Part shown: one piece after another, positions 9,505 through 19,307 of the stretch
How the letters are laid out: each line of letters opens with the position of its first letter
Numbering within the stretch: position 1 is the stretch's first letter
NCBI GenBank assembly: GCA_030141605.1
Contig: JAQGDQ010000141.1
Location: 1 to 22,500, forward strand
Reading direction: 5' to 3'
Length of the DNA: 22,500 nt
Source: Tubiluchus corallicola
Lineage: Eukaryota > Priapulida > Priapulimorpha > Priapulimorphida > Tubiluchidae
Made by a program: the position numbers and the translations under genes
The notes under the pieces: model-generated
Seen by the model: only the letters and a program-made list of their open reading frames with translations
What the model was told of the DNA's origin: nothing
Database searches by the model: none

Positions 9505-9990
9505 TTATTCATAAGCTTTTAAAACTGTAAAACAGATCTCAAATACCAAATTAGAATTCAAAGTTGGCGTTAGGGATGTAAAGTCTACATTGTTGAATCT
9601 CCTTCTAATTTTAGCTGCTAAATGACAGTCCATCAAAACGAGCTTTTCGGTTTGAATTTCTCCACAATTACAGAATCTCTGTCTTCTATCTACGTTACAC
9701 CATCTATCAGGTTCAACTTTCAAATAGTGCACCTGGAGTGTCAATCGCGTATAGGCAATGATGTACATCTCAGGTGTTTAATCCGGAATAACTGATATTA
9801 TTAAGCAAGAGTTGAACTCTTTATATGTCTCTCGTTTAGTTGAGCTGCTATTTCTTACAGTATCTGCCAACGGAGATTGTTGCTGCTCATATTCACTTAC
9901 ACTGATGCTAGGCAGTCCATTCAAACATACAAGTCACTGTTGTAAGGTCTTCCTATCTCGCATGGTTTAAGTAAAGGCTGATGATTTTCT
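9505..9990 (-). pseudogene. LINE ORF2 C-terminal remnant, same family as 2357-2570
   Basis: From 9768 to 9505 the minus frame is open for 87 codons. It includes an ARG/TYR-type LINE stretch (YTRLTLQVHYLKVEP), DRWCNVDRRQRFCNCG, a degenerate zinc-knuckle region QTEKLVLMDC in which the expected H is L, and the end VLKAYE with TAA at 9505-9507. Upstream in the same frame, interrupted by TAA and TGA, comes LNGLPSISVSEYEQQQ and KRETYKEFNSCL. Further upstream another frame reads WQKILASPENHQPLLKPCEI. This resembles the C-terminal third of a non-LTR polyprotein, 5'-truncated, with stops and a frameshift. It retains more upstream sequence than the 2.4-kb relative. Confidence 0.75.
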
Positions 9991-10265
9991 GGACTGGCTA
10001 GTATCTTTTGCCACGTTTACATTCGTCAACATTTCACCCACGTGGTGGGAGAAGGATATGCAGTTTCAAGAAACACAAGATCGTTGAGCGTTGAACGTCC
10101 GACTGACAATAATGACTTGAAGAGTTCCATACGTTCTGTTGGGCATAATACTCTACATGTTGGTGTTCCACGTCTCTGGGCTGATACTTTTTTCTTAATC
10201 CAATACGGACAATCACAATTTTTGTGTACAAAAGCATGAAATTTAAGAATGTCAGCATAGTTACC

Positions 10266-10515
10266 AGACGGTTTAGTCTAGTGGTAATGCGTCCGCTTTC
10301 CGTCTTGGAGATCGTTAGTTCAAAACTGCCCAGGGTCATACCAAAGACTTTAAAAATGGTACCTGATGTTGCCCTATCTGGCGCGTGGTATTTGTGGTAA
10401 AAGTGGGGTAATAATGATTTCTGTTATGTAGTTGTTGTTTGTTATTCACAGTCGGTGATAAAAAGGCAGGCTTGTGTTGTCTGTTAAATTTGAAGCCGAC
10501 CTTAAATAAAGATGA
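10266..10515 (+). repeat. tRNA-derived SINE, plus strand
   Basis: The head has an A box TAGTCTAGTGG (10274-10284), an exact fit to TRGYNNARNNG, and a B-box-like AGTTCAAAACT (10317-10327), 32 bases apart. A tRNA-unrelated body of about 170 bp follows, including GGTACCTGATGTTGCC, a motif I recall from invertebrate SINE bodies. It ends CCTTAAATAAAGATGATTG and runs directly into the (TTA)n tract, which is therefore its tail. Confidence 0.75.
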
Positions 10516-10700
<185 letters not shown>

Positions 10701-10961
10701 ATCTTATTTTCGATGTGCTTTAAAACAACAAACTTCATTTTCGCATCCTCCTTTATTGCTCCACTTAAATACGGATATGCCATTGCATGTTCTCTCACAT
10801 AATCAATGTATGTTCAGTAAAGTTTCATCACCTATAGTTTTTGATTGTCTGTCATCCTCGCTTCCTCCATGGACCATGAATCTCGTTTTAAGAAGGTTTA
10901 TTGTTCATTCCAGAATCGTATTCGACTTCTGATTTTTTTGTTTAAAAATCTCAGTGTAAGT
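10701..10961. other. Unassigned DNA
   Basis: No recognised feature. The plus-strand frame ending at 10932 is an extension of the TTA tract. Confidence 0.5.
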
Positions 10962-11036
10962 AGCAAAACTAGCAAACATAATTGCAGTTAAGTTTGTTTA
11001 GCAAAAATAGCAAACATATATGGTTGAGTTTGTTTA
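10962..11036. repeat. Tandem duplication, unit about 38 bp, 2 copies
   Basis: AGCAAAACTAGCAAACATA...AGTTTGTTT (10962) recurs as AGCAAAAATAGCAAACATA...AGTTTGTTT (11000). The copies differ at several positions. Confidence 0.75.
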
Positions 11037-11225
11037 TATATGTATGTACAAGGAGCATTATATTTTTTATAGTTTCTAATTGTATTCTACTAATTCATGA
11101 GAACTTTGTTATCTGTTGTGCAGACACGTGCTCAGTTTAATTCCTACTTTTGATGCTAAATTTTTGCGAGTGTCGAATTTATTTGATCTTTTGACAATAA
11201 ATTACTACTACACGTACACTACTAT
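11037..11225 (+). mobile_element. Possible retroelement 3' end with (ACT)n-like tail
   Basis: TTTTGACAATAAATTACTACTAC followed by ACTACT-like repeats near 11190-11225 repeats the AATAAA-plus-microsatellite pattern. Nothing else supports it. Confidence 0.25.
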
Positions 11226-11328
11226 TAAGAGTACGGATCTCGCGCGCTACATAATGTAAGTCCTAAACTTGATGACTTCGATTATGTGTAAGCTAACTCG
11301 GCTTCCGTTTGTTTTGTTTGATTGCCGT

Positions 11329-11350
11329 AAATTGAATTGAATTGAATTAA
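11329..11350. repeat. (AATTG)n short microsatellite
   Basis: About four units. On the minus strand it reads TTCAA repeats after a purine-rich GAAGAAAAAAG, which could be another LINE or SINE tail. Confidence 0.7.
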
Positions 11351-12117
11351 ACTGCTTTTTTCTTCCTTTACAAAATGTACAATAACCACACCCAGTCTGC
11401 AAGGGTGCAATAGTTGAACAGTATACAGGCAAATAGAGCCTAATTGTAAGGAATAAGTGAAAAAGAGAAAGGTTAGCGAGTCGACCAAAAGGTTTTCAAG
11501 CTATGTCAGCTATACCTTTAACATATCAATTAGTAAATTATCACAGGCAGCACTAGTGAGTAATGAGTACCAACAAATAATTTAACCAGCTTGATGTCCT
11601 AAATCAGTAGTTTTCAAAAATAACTAAGATAGCTAACATATATTTATATTTGTAGTTAGGCTGATGAATGAATGTTTTGATACAAACCATATTTGTTGAT
11701 GGTTAACTTAGTTTTCAGCTGTGTCATTACACTGTGTCACGTCCAACAGAATCCTACAACGAATCTAAATGACGATTTCTGGTTAGCCACTCTGATTTTG
11801 GTCACAGTTGGACATGCAATTTGTTGCGATCGACGTGCTTTCCTATTTAGATGTGGTTTGCCGCCTATAATAGCCAAGTTGATATCATTTAGTGCTGGAA
11901 ACGAGATCTATCTCTATTAGGTGTTATTAGTTCACGAAACGTCAGCGGTCCTTGGCATTAACGAAATTACAGCAGTTTACGAATATTACCGCACAGCCAA
12001 ATTTCATTATGATAGAAATACACTGTTGCAAAAAGCCGAGCTCGGAGAAAACAGAGAAACCTACGAAGTGCTTCAGTAGCTCGTGGGAATTGTTTTCCGC
12101 TTTCCATATCGTATGAA
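11351..12117. other. Unassigned DNA
   Basis: No recognised gene. Open frames at 11693-11920 (plus, 75 codons) and 11967-12227 (minus, 86 codons) show no domain. The second runs into the minisatellite's left flank. Confidence 0.5.
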
Positions 12118-12203
12118 CAAATTAAGCACCTTGGATCGTTCAAAGTCAAGCTAATACGACCCATTTGTAGCAAATCAAGAAAACCAATGAAGCAAAAATA
12201 TTT
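12118..12203 (+). repeat. Left flank of minisatellite, paralogous to 15861-15946
   Basis: From GGATCGTTCAAAGTCAAGC (12133) to the array, this matches the segment at 15876 onward with about seven substitutions over the core. Both copies are open in the same plus frame (FKVKLI(R/Q)PICSK), but most differences change the amino acid, so there is no sign of coding constraint. See the paralogous locus for the single-monomer state. Confidence 0.85.
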
Positions 12204-12272
12204 GACTGGTTTCCTTCTTCTATCCAAGACAAGGTGACTGCTTACATTCTTCTACCCAAGACAACGTGACTG

Positions 12273-13740
12273 CTTATCTTCTTCTATCCAAGATCCAAGA
12301 CAAGGTGACTGCTTACATTCTTCTACCCAAGACAAGGTGACTGCTTATCTTCTTCTATCCAAGATCCAAGACAAGGTGACTGCTTACCTTTTTCTATCCA
12401 ACAAGGTGACTGCTTACATTCTTCTACCCAAGACAAGGTGACTGCTTTCCTTTTTCTACCCAAGACAAAGTGACTGCTTACCTTCTTCTACCCAAGATAA
12501 AGTGACTGCTTACTTTCTTTCACCCAAGACAAGGTAACTGCTTACATTCTTCTACCTAAGACAAGGTGACTGCTTTCCTTCTTCTATCCAAGACAAGGTG
12601 ATTGCTTACCTTCTTCTATCCAAGACAAGGTGACTGCTTACCTTCTATCCAACAAGGTGACTGCTTTCCTTCTTCTATCCAAGACAAGGTGATTGCTTAC
12701 CTTCTTCTACCTAAGACAAGGTGACTGCTTTCCTTCTTCTATCCAAGACAAGGTGATTGCTTACCTTCTTCTATCCAAGACAAGGTGACTGCTTACCTTC
12801 TTCTATCCAACAAGGTGACTGTTTACCTTCTTCTATCCAAGACAAGGTGACTGCTTACCTTTTCTATCCAACAAGGTGACTGCTTACCTTCTTCTTTCCA
12901 AGACAAGGTGACTGCTTACCTTCTTCTATCCAAGACAATGTGACTGCTTACCTTTTACCTAAGACAATGTGACTGCTTACCTTCTTCTAACCGAGACAAG
13001 GTGACTGCTTACCTTCTTCTATCCAAGACATGGTGACTGCTTACCTTCTTCTATCTAAGACAAGGTGACTGCCTACCTTCTTCTTTCCAAGACAAGGTGA
13101 CTGCTTACCTTCTTCTATCCAAGGCAATGTGACTGCTTACCTTTTACCTAAGACAATGTGACTGCTTACCTTCTTCTAACCGAGACAAGGTGACTGCTTA
13201 CCTTCTTCTATCCAAGACATGGTGACTGCTTACCTTCTTCTATCTAAGACAAGGTGACTGCCTACCTTCTTCTACCCAAGACAAGGTGACTGCTTACCTT
13301 CTTCTACCCAAGACAAGGTGACTGCTTACCTTCTTCTGCCCAAGACAAAGTGACCGCTTACCTTCTTCTACCCAAGATAAAGTGACTGCTTACATTCTTT
13401 CACCCAAGACAAGGTGACTGCTTACATTCTTCTATCCAAGACAAGGTGACTGCTCGCATTCTTCTATCCAAGACAAGGTGACTGCTTACCTTCTTCTATC
13501 CAAGACAAGGTGATTGCTTACCTTCTTCTACCCATGTCAAGGTGACTGCTTACCTTCTTCTACCCAAGACAAGGTGACTGCTTACCTTCTTCTACCCAAG
13601 ACAAGGTGACTGCTTACCTTCTTCTACCCATGTCAAGGTGACTGCTTACTTTCTTCTATCCAAGACAAGGTTACTGCTTACCTACTTCTACCCAAGACAA
13701 GGTGGCTGCTTACCTTCTTCTACCCAAGACAAGGTGACTG
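12273..13740. repeat. Higher-order block A of the minisatellite, about 1468 bp
   Basis: Landmarks in block A recur in block B at a fixed offset: CTTATCTTCTTCTATCCAAG at 12273 and 13741, CTGCTTTCC at 12442 and 13910, CTTTTACCT at 12952 and 14420, all +1468. About 46 monomers share the same variant order. Block A also contains an internal 189-bp duplication (CTTTTACCT at 12952 and 13141). Confidence 0.95.
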
Positions 13741-15211
13741 CTTATCTTCTTCTATCCAAGATCCAAGACAAGGTGACTGCTTACATTCTTCTACCCAAGA
13801 CAAGGTGACTGCTTATCTTCTTCTATCCAAGATCCAAGACAAGGTGACTGCTTACCTTTTTCTATCCAACAAGGTGACTGCTTACATTCTTCTACCCAAG
13901 ACAAGGTGACTGCTTTCCTTTTTCTACCCAAGACAAAGTGACTGCTTACCTTCTTCTACCCAAGATAAAGTGACTGCTTACTTTCTTTCACCCAAGACAA
14001 GGTAACTGCTTACATTCTTCTACCTAAGACAAGGTGACTGCTTTCCTTCTTCTATCCAAGACAAGGTGATTGCTTACCTTCTTCTATCCAAGACAAGGTG
14101 ACTGCTTACCTTCTATCCAACAAGGTGACTGCTTTCCTTCTTCTATCCAAGACAAGGTGATTGCTTACCTTCTTCTACCTAAGACAAGGTGACTGCTTTC
14201 CTTCTTCTATCCAAGACAAGGTGATTGCTTACCTTCTTCTATCCAAGACAAGGTGACTGCTTACCTTCTTCTATCCAACAAGGTGACTGCTTACCTTCTT
14301 CTATCCAAGACAAGGTGACTGCTTACCTTTTCTATCCAACAAGGTGACTGCTTACCTTCTTCTTTCCAAGACAAGGTGACTGCTTACCTTCTTCTATCCA
14401 AGACAATGTGACTGCTTACCTTTTACCTAAGACAATGTGACTGCTTACCTTCTTCTAACCGAGACAAGGTGACTGCTTACCTTCTTCTATCCAAGACATG
14501 GTGACTGCTTACCTTCTTCTATCTAAGACAAGGTGACTGCCTACCTTCTTCTTTCCAAGACAAGGTGACTGCTTACCTTCTTCTATCCAAGACAATGTGA
14601 CTGCTTGCATTCTTCTATCCAAGACAAGGTGACTGCTTACCTTCTTCTAACCGAGACAAGGTGACTGCTTACCTTCTTCTATCCAAGACATGGTGACTGC
14701 TTACCTTCTTCTATCTAAGACAAGGTGACTGCCTACCTTCTTCTACCCAAGACAAGGTGACTGCTTACCTTCTTCTACCCAAGACAAGGTGACTGCTTAC
14801 CTTCTTCTGCCCAAGACAAAGTGACTGCTTACCTTCTTCTATCCAAGATAAAGTGACTGCTTACATTCTTTCACCCAAGACAAGGTGACTGCTTACATTC
14901 TTCTATCCAAGACAAGGTGACTGCTTGCATTCTTCTATCCAAGACAAGGTGACTGCTTACCTTCTTCTACCCAAGACAAGGTGACTGCTTACCTTCTTCT
15001 ACCCATGTCAAGGTGACTGCTTACCTTCTTCTACCCAAGACAAGGTGACTGCTTACCTTCTTCAACCCAAGACAAGGTGACTGCTTACCTTCTTCTACCC
15101 ATGTCAAGGTGACTGCTTACTTTCTTCTATCCACGACAAGGTTACTGCTTACCTACTTCTACCCAAGACAAGGTGGCTGCTTACCTTCTTCTACCCAAGA
15201 CAAGGTGACTG
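13741..15211. repeat. Higher-order block B of the minisatellite, about 1471 bp
   Basis: The same monomer order as block A with only a handful of substitutions, roughly 99% identity by eye, so the duplication is recent. The offset changes from 1468 to 1471 between 14420 and 14805 because one monomer at about 14603-14629 is replaced by a different variant (GCATTCTTCTATCC instead of the CTTTTACCT type). Confidence 0.95.
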
Positions 15212-15254
15212 CTTAGCTTCTTCTACCCAAGACAAATGTGACACTGTACAGCTA

Positions 15255-15771
15255 CATGTAACTTTTGTGTAACACTTTTAACACACCTCAGAAGTGCTCG
15301 TGCCAATATTTTTCTAAACTTTAGTTCTCGTACTCCAACTTACATTAGTACTTTAACACATTGTACATTACATTTAGAAATAAATCTAATCTAATTGGTA
15401 ATCTGATCTGCTTGGTAATTTAATTGATCTATTAAATCACCATGACATGTTGTTTACATGTTTACAGATTGTTCGTCAATGGCTCTAATTATTTTCAAAA
15501 TTATTTTTGCTTAAAATTTCTCAATAATTATGCATATAAGTGTATTGAGTAGTATCGTTGTACACGCTTGTCGAATATGCAGCTAACTAGTATTAATTCA
15601 TTAACTTTTGCAAATCACAAATTTAAAACCAGCAAAATGTAATAGATCATCATGTTTGTGATTTGTTGCCAAACTGCACATTTGAACTGCCAACTAAAGA
15701 AGCACCAACGTAAAAGGGACGAAAGGGAATTCTAAAGTATATCCCAAATAAAATCCCTTACTAAGTTATAT
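15255..15771 (+). repeat. Duplicated segment, copy 1 (uninterrupted)
   Basis: Matches 21091-21527 plus 22010-22075 at roughly 90% or more by eye. Its first part ends with AGAAATAAATCTAATCTAAT, an AATAAA-plus-microsatellite tail like a LINE 3' end. Homology continues for about 370 bp beyond that tail, so the shared unit is larger than one LINE end. Copy 1 has an 11-bp internal duplication (GTAACTTTTGTGTAAC, about 15258) absent from copy 2. The site equivalent to the LINE insertion in copy 2 is empty here, at 15702-15707. Confidence 0.9.
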
Positions 15772-15860
15772 TACCGACCTTCTCTGCTTTTTTATTGGTT
15801 CAGTTAGTTTAACCCACGACAGTGTAAACTCTTTCATTTGTGCTTTTGAAACTACTTCAT

Positions 15861-15975
15861 GTAATTTGGCATCCCGGATCATTCAAAGTCAAGCTAATAC
15901 AACCCATTTGTAGTAAAGCAAGGAAACCAGTGAAGCAAAAACATTTGACTGCTTACATTCGTCTACCCAAGACAA
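15861..15975 (+). repeat. Paralogue of minisatellite left flank with one monomer
   Basis: Bases 15861-15946 match 12118-12203. They are followed by one 29-bp monomer (15947-15975, GACTGCTTACATTCGTCTAC and on through CCAAGACAA) and then unrelated sequence. It is the single-copy counterpart of the array and lies on the same strand. Confidence 0.88.
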
Positions 15976-16223
15976 TTGTACATTCAAATGGCGTGTCGGG
16001 TGTAAATGTCTTCAGTGCCGGGAAGGCAAGATGGCGTTTTTTCAGCGTAATTTTTTTTAGCATTACTTATTAGCAAGCTTAATGCAACCTGATATTATTT
16101 GATTAAGGGCAACTATTATTTACAAATTTCTGTAAAGTTGGAATATTAGAATTTTCCGAAGCGAAACGAATAATAATGAATTTTACAAAATCATTCCCTA
16201 CTGCTTAAAGTCCTCTGTATGAT

Positions 16224-16262
16224 ATGTGTGTGTGTGCGTGCGTGCGTGCGTGTGTGCGTGTG

Positions 16263-16307
<45 letters not shown>

Positions 16308-16368
16308 TGCGTGCGGCGTGCGTGCATGCGTGCGTTCGTGCGTGTGTGTGTGTGTGTGTGTGTGCGCG
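16224..16368. repeat. (GT)n compound microsatellite with (GTGC)n
   Basis: Alternating GT runs are interrupted by TGCGTGCGTGCG blocks. Alternating purine-pyrimidine tracts of this kind can adopt Z-DNA. Cys/Val or His/Thr repeat frames through it are artefacts. Confidence 0.95.
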
Positions 16369-16393
16369 CTGTACAGCATATTTTGTACAGCGC
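16366..16393. repeat. Perfect 10-bp inverted repeat (hairpin 1)
   Basis: GCGCTGTACA (16366-16375) and TGTACAGCGC (16384-16393) are perfect reverse complements around an 8-base loop. The left arm overlaps the end of the (GT)n tract. Confidence 0.9.
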
Positions 16394-16422
16394 TGCCCAA
16401 TGTTTCAGAATCCTCATCAAGA

Positions 16423-16457
16423 CACGCCTTTTGGTTAAACCCGGGCGAAAAGGCGTG
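16423..16457. repeat. Perfect 10-bp inverted repeat (hairpin 2)
   Basis: CACGCCTTTT (16423-16432) and AAAAGGCGTG (16448-16457) are perfect reverse complements around a 15-base loop that contains CCCGGG. There is no T-run after it on either side that would suggest a Pol III terminator. Confidence 0.9.
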
Positions 16458-16740
16458 ACAAACAAAACCATTTCCATACATCCCGAGCAAGGCCTTTTGA
16501 TAAGTCTATACAAAAACTGAAGAATAGGTCCACAAAAATTTTTGATAGTTTCCGAGAGGTGTGATATTTTTAAACTAATATTCAACCAAATAGATACAGT
16601 ATTGTGCTTTAAAACATCCCGTGCACATGTATAACAGAATTGTATCAGCAGTTTAACACAATTGCATGTGTTGTACATAGCCTATACGTTTAGGCCCTCC
16701 GCTTGTTGATTAGCTTTAGGCCCGTGAAGCTCTTAAAGGA

Positions 16741-17362
16741 AGACAGGGTAAACTGCCCAGATTTTCCTATACTACCCCATTTTCGAGCCCGACAAAAAGT
16801 ATACATTTTAACACTATTAATACTACAAAAGGGCTACTGATAATTAAATAATATATTAAGAACTTAATTAACGGCAGGGGAGCTCAACTAGTGATGACAT
16901 CACAAACTAACATGCTTTTCAACAGCAAAAATATTCCACGAGCGTGTTGTATGGCTTTGCGAAAGCGATAATTGAAGTACAGTGCTAGTAAGATATTCTG
17001 TGTGTTGTGCTAAAACTAAGCAAGTTTTAAGATAAAAATTCAAATTTCAAATTTATTGCTGTGCTAACGTATGAGCTGTCGAACGTGTGTAGTTCGTCAT
17101 AAACTAACACTTCTGAACTGAGAGGTACAGCACCTGTTTTTGTTCAATGTGTTTCCGAAATCTAACTAGTGCCCATCTAACTAGCGAATGGCGAAATGCA
17201 TGTAACAGCGAGGAACTGGTGGCTCGAACGCGAAATTGTGTTTGTGTGGTAATAATTCTTTCACGTAAATCATTTTTGAAAAAAAAAAGGTGTTTCCTTT
17301 CATATGTTTTAGAGTAGACTGTTTTGATCTACAGTTTGAGATGGAGTGCGGTTTTGCTTTAA
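16741..17362. repeat. Diverged duplication, copy X
   Basis: Collinear with 18763-19307 at perhaps 70-75% by eye. Shared landmarks include GAGCGTGTTG, TTTGCGAAAGCGA, CTGAACTGAGAGGTACA, TAATAATTCTTTCACGTAA and GTTTTGA(T/C)CTACAGTTT. Copy X holds about 40 bp of extra sequence near 17145-17240. Both copies lie in direct orientation. Confidence 0.8.
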
Positions 17363-18112
17363 CCCTTAAACTCTGTGCGCAATCAGTGTGCAATCAGTGA
17401 AACTCAGAGAAAGGCACAGGCAGTTCCTGTACTCATTCTCAGAATGCAATCCACCTGAATGTGTGTGAGACGTGTACGTGCGGAGAGAAAAACTACCTCC
17501 TACTCATAGTCTGAAAGTGCAGCCCCGTCTACGTGAACAACCTCGTTTTGTTGAAACCTTCCATAGGCTTGCCTTGTTGCTAAGTTCAGTGAACTACATT
17601 CAGTTACTGTCCTTGCTACGCCACTGAAATAGCCGATCGTCCTAGGGCCATCTCCGAAGATAACATTTTACAAATAAACAATGATATTTCTCGCCTGTTT
17701 TATAGAAAGATAAGTTATATACGGCCTCCGTTGACTTTATATAGGTTCCTTGCCCTGCACAACTGGTCTATTCCTGCTTGACTCGTCAACACGAGCGATT
17801 AAAAATAGGGCGTTATATTTTCTAATTTTACCCGACCAACCGACGTACAATAATTTTTGTCGTCACTGAATATTTTAAGCCAATTCTCGGTGCATTGATC
17901 AGCACATGACATCAGCCATTACAGAATGATATCTATTTCACTGCCGTTTAATACATTAGGCACATTCATTGTTTGCGTTGTCAATTCATCTGCTGTTCTG
18001 GGTTGTTAATTGAGACTGTAATAGATGGGTGGGTTTTGTCGAGGAAGTCATCGCAATCCGCCAGGGGAAGCCGCAACGTGGTGCTAGAAATTAGAAAATT
18101 TGCATATCTGTA
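17363..18112. other. Unassigned DNA
   Basis: No recognised gene or repeat. Composition is near the window average, and open frames are short and without motifs. Confidence 0.5.
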
Positions 18113-18626
18113 CAGGGTGTCTCAAAAGTTCCTCAGTAATTTGATTTTCCATTTTCTTTGCAGCTAATTCAGCGAGGGCGCTTTCTGGTATATTCTTGTT
18201 AAATATTCAAGAATTATTTGAATCTGCGTTTGATTGCTGAACCATAGTTCACGAAAATGTTGGTGGCATCGAATTACCAACACGAATGCCTGAAATTGTA
18301 ACTACACTTTGAACCACAGATTGAAAAGCTTCGCAGCGATACAGCGTTTTTACACCTCTCTACTCTTCAGTCACCAGAGCAGCTTGTTTGGAAATATCTT
18401 TGCACCCCTTTTTTTATTGCTGCAATGCCCTGGCTCCAGAGTGTGTGTACAGTATGGTTGGTGGTTTGTCAGTTTGTGGTTCCAGTGACAATGCCAGGCA
18501 ATGTTGTTGACAGTTTAATGCCACCAACAATTCTCATTTCCTGCAAGCAAATTAACGTTTGGCTCCTCTAGCAACTGCTATTTTAATAAAATTTCAATAA
18601 TAATGAGGGACTTTTGAAACACCCTG
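18113..18626. mobile_element. Non-autonomous mariner-type MITE
   Basis: The left terminus CAGGGTGTCTCAAAAGTTCC (18113) and the right terminus, reverse complement CAGGGTGTTTCAAAAGTCCC (ending 18626), match at 21 of 23 bases. The left end is preceded by TA and the right end followed by TG, consistent with a TA target duplication with one mutation. CAGGGTGT...AAAAGT is typical of mariner-like termini. Inner inverted similarity (TTGGTGGCAT near 18260 and its complement near 18522) suggests longer subterminal repeats. No transposase frame is present, so mobility would need an autonomous relative. Confidence 0.85.
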
Positions 18627-18762
18627 TGTTCATTCTTCTTATCATTGCTTCATATCAGTCAAATAACTAAATGTCTGTGTCGCACTGGAAAAGACCTACA
18701 ATACTGTACTACAGTAACTCACCGTAAAGGACCTAGTTAGCTAGCATGAGTGAGCTTAAAGC

Positions 18763-19307
18763 AAAACAGGATGATTTTTCATCTTCTACCTGTTTTTGAA
18801 GTACGCTAAACACCTATATAATAACGCAAAAACGTTTCTGATAAGTAAATAATAGGTTAAAAACTCAAAGGTCGGCGATCTTAACTAGTGTTGACACCAC
18901 AGCTGAACATAATTTTTAAGAGCGCAAATATTCCTTGAGCGTGTTGCACTTGTTTGCGAAAGCGAAAACTGACAGCTGTACAACATTCAGTGTGGAGTAC
19001 AAAAACCTGGCAAATTTCGAGTTTAAAATTCAATTTTAAGTTTACTACTGTGCTCACGCATGAGGTCTCGAACGTGTGCATTACGTCATAACTGAACACC
19101 TCTGAACTGAGAGGTACATCACCTATTTTTTGCGCTACGCGCTTCTGATAAGTAGGCGTCAATGCCCTAGTAGCGCAAACGGAAAATTGCGTTGCTAATA
19201 ATTCTTTCACGTAAGTTATTCTTAAAAAATAGTGTGTTTCCTTTCAATATTTTAAAGAGTAGATTGTTTTGACCTACAGTTTAAGATTGTGTCCGGTTTT
19301 CTTTTAA
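18763..19307. repeat. Diverged duplication, copy Y
   Basis: Counterpart of 16741-17362. A 109-codon minus-strand frame (18881-19210) lies inside it. Copy X keeps the same frame for about 33 codons (VPLSSEV, HTF, VST shared) and then meets a stop, and changes there are mostly amino-acid-altering. I do not call it a gene. Confidence 0.8.

Larger units (their letters stand above)
12204..15235. repeat. 32-bp minisatellite, about 94 units, with higher-order structure
   Basis: The consensus monomer joins GTGACTGCTTAC, a CTTCTTCTATCC pyrimidine tract and AAGACAAG, 32 bp in all. Variants include units shortened by 4 bp (CCAACAAGG instead of CCAAGACAAGG), units extended by 6 bp (AAGATCCAAGAC), and recurrent point variants (ACAATG, ACATGG, CCATGTC, GATTGC, AACCGAG). 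A 32-bp period cannot keep a reading frame. There are no unique spacers between units, so it is not CRISPR-like. Variant order shows two blocks (separate entries) and smaller nested duplications of about 64, 91 and 189 bp. Confidence 0.97.

Noticed and set aside
12118-12203. Shared coding exon (FKVKLI(R/Q)PICSK) in the two minisatellite flanks
   Set aside because: Of about seven differences most are non-synonymous, and both frames soon end in unrelated sequence or a stop.
12204-15235. CRISPR-like array of regularly spaced 32-bp repeats
   Set aside because: Units are directly contiguous with no unique spacers, and the context is metazoan. It is a minisatellite.
16205-16678. 157-codon minus-strand open frame
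   Set aside because: About a third is (GT)n-encoded His/Thr. The remainder has no domain and contains the two hairpins.
18881-19210. 109-codon minus-strand open frame in duplication copy Y
   Set aside because: In copy X the frame stops after about 33 shared codons, and the differences are mostly amino-acid-changing. No sign of selection on a protein.
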